A program made the position numbers and the translations under genes. From Candidatus Planktophila limnetica (GTDB taxonomy: Bacteria; Actinomycetota; Actinomycetes; Nanopelagicales; Nanopelagicaceae): a stretch of 64,000 nucleotides of DNA. This document shows positions 63,532 to 64,000 of this stretch, piece after piece. Location: the NCBI RefSeq assembly GCF_002288365.1, contig NZ_CP016782.1:1178001-1242000 (forward strand). The letters are read 5' to 3'. Numbering within the stretch: the stretch's first letter is position 1; the number at the start of each line of letters is the position of its first letter. Under the pieces are notes generated by a model, which was not told the DNA's origin, ran no database searches, and worked only from the letters and a program-made list of their open reading frames with translations.

Positions 63532-64000
63532 TTATTCAGCTTCTGGTTTAACCAATGGAAAGAGAATTGTTTCGCGAATTCCAAGTCCCGTTAGGGCCAT
63601 TAACAAACGATCCACACCCATTCCCATTCCACCAGTTGGTGGCATTGCAAACTCCATTGCGCGCAAGAAATCTTCATCTACTTGCATCGCTTCCAGGTCA
63701 CCCTTAGCACCGAGTTTTGCTTGTTCAACTAAACGATCGCGTTGAATAACAGGATCAACTAACTCTGAATAACCTGTTGCTAATTCAAATCCATCAATAT
63801 AGAGATCCCACTTTTCTGCCACGCCAGGAATTTCTCGGTGTGCACGAACAAGTGGTGATGTATCAACTGGGAAACCCATAACAAATGTTGGAGCAATCAG
63901 TTGATCTTTTGCCACGTGCTCAAATATTTCTTCTGCAAGTTTTCCTGCAATCCACTTAGGGTCAATCTTTATGCCTAATTTCGTTGCAATACGCTTTAAA
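63532..64000 (-). CDS. lysS: Lysine-tRNA ligase, class II (5' part beyond window)
   Basis: The C-terminal 155 or so residues of LysS. The open frame runs without a start to the right edge. [19 protein letters not shown] and [13 protein letters not shown] are typical, and class II motif 3 is [16 protein letters not shown], giving the ATP-binding Arg. The protein ends [14 protein letters not shown]. It is the first gene in the window of the minus-strand lysS, acetyltransferase, clpC series. Confidence 0.97.
   Translation of the reverse strand, partial: LKRIATKLGIKIDPKWIAGKLAEEIFEHVAKDQLIAPTFVMGFPVDTSPLVRAHREIPGVAEKWDLYIDGFELATGYSELVDPVIQRDRLVEQAKLGAKGDLEAMQVDEDFLRAMEFAMPPTGGMGMGVDRLLMALTGLGIRETILFPLVKPEAE

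Noticed and set aside
1-64000. Search for CRISPR arrays, IS elements, integrases, toxin-antitoxin or restriction genes and long direct repeats
   Set aside because: None seen by reading; all sizeable genes have housekeeping or respiratory roles and codon use looks uniform by eye.

Overview
The window reads as a chromosomal segment of a streamlined actinobacterium with modest G+C (mid-40s percent by eye, not counted). The gene content and order are actinobacterial: a full nuo operon next to menG and a polyprenyl diphosphate synthase, a phosphatase/ResA/CcdA/ResB/CcsB cytochrome c maturation operon, an XPB helicase with its helicase-associated partner, the tiny ribosomal protein bS22 near proC, and the lysS-clpC-mutY-radA neighbourhood. 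The low G+C, very short intergenic gaps, overlapping convergent genes and likely leaderless promoters fit freshwater acI-type actinobacteria (Nanopelagicales). That placement is inference; no rRNA gene is present to test it. I see no prophage, IS element, CRISPR array or plasmid gene.

Layout. 1-2.3 kb: an AdnA-like recombination helicase, cut by the window edge. 2.4-8.4 kb: typA, then a divergent methylmalonate-semialdehyde dehydrogenase and omega-aminotransferase pair, then ychF. 8.4-10.3 kb: rmuC, a membrane protein and a small membrane-anchored protein. 10.3-14.3 kb (minus strand): an amino-acid ABC transporter followed by a 39-residue Cys-rich protein, a DUF6457-type protein and moeA. 14.3-18 kb: psiE, tRNA-Tyr, a CopC/esterase pair, yajQ and rarD. 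18-34.6 kb (minus strand): menG, nuoA to nuoN and a polyprenyl diphosphate synthase. 34.6-42.1 kb: bioY, menF, menDCB, menE, menA and a small membrane protein. 42.1-46.4 kb: cytochrome c maturation. 46.4-57.3 kb: a HAD phosphatase, the XPB module, a glutaredoxin-like pair, a secreted metalloprotease, bS22, a secreted propeller-like protein and proC. 57.3-64 kb: a Cys-rich conserved protein, radA-mutY, clpC, an ArgA-like acetyltransferase and the end of lysS.

The central 30 kb is a coherent respiratory block. Complex I passes electrons to menaquinone; the window encodes ring synthesis (menF, D, C, E, B), prenylation (menA), tail synthesis (the prenyl synthase) and ring methylation (menG), plus the machinery that attaches haem to c-type cytochromes further down the chain. 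The second theme is DNA repair and protein quality control: the AdnA-like helicase, RmuC, XPB, RadA, MutY and ClpC.

The most notable non-coding signals are: a 13-bp hairpin inside the 3' end of mutY that looks like the clpC terminator; a GC-rich, possibly three-way-junction RNA at 14337-14413; nine convergent junctions with almost no space or with overlapping genes; and TANNNT boxes 6-9 nt before the start codons of many first genes.
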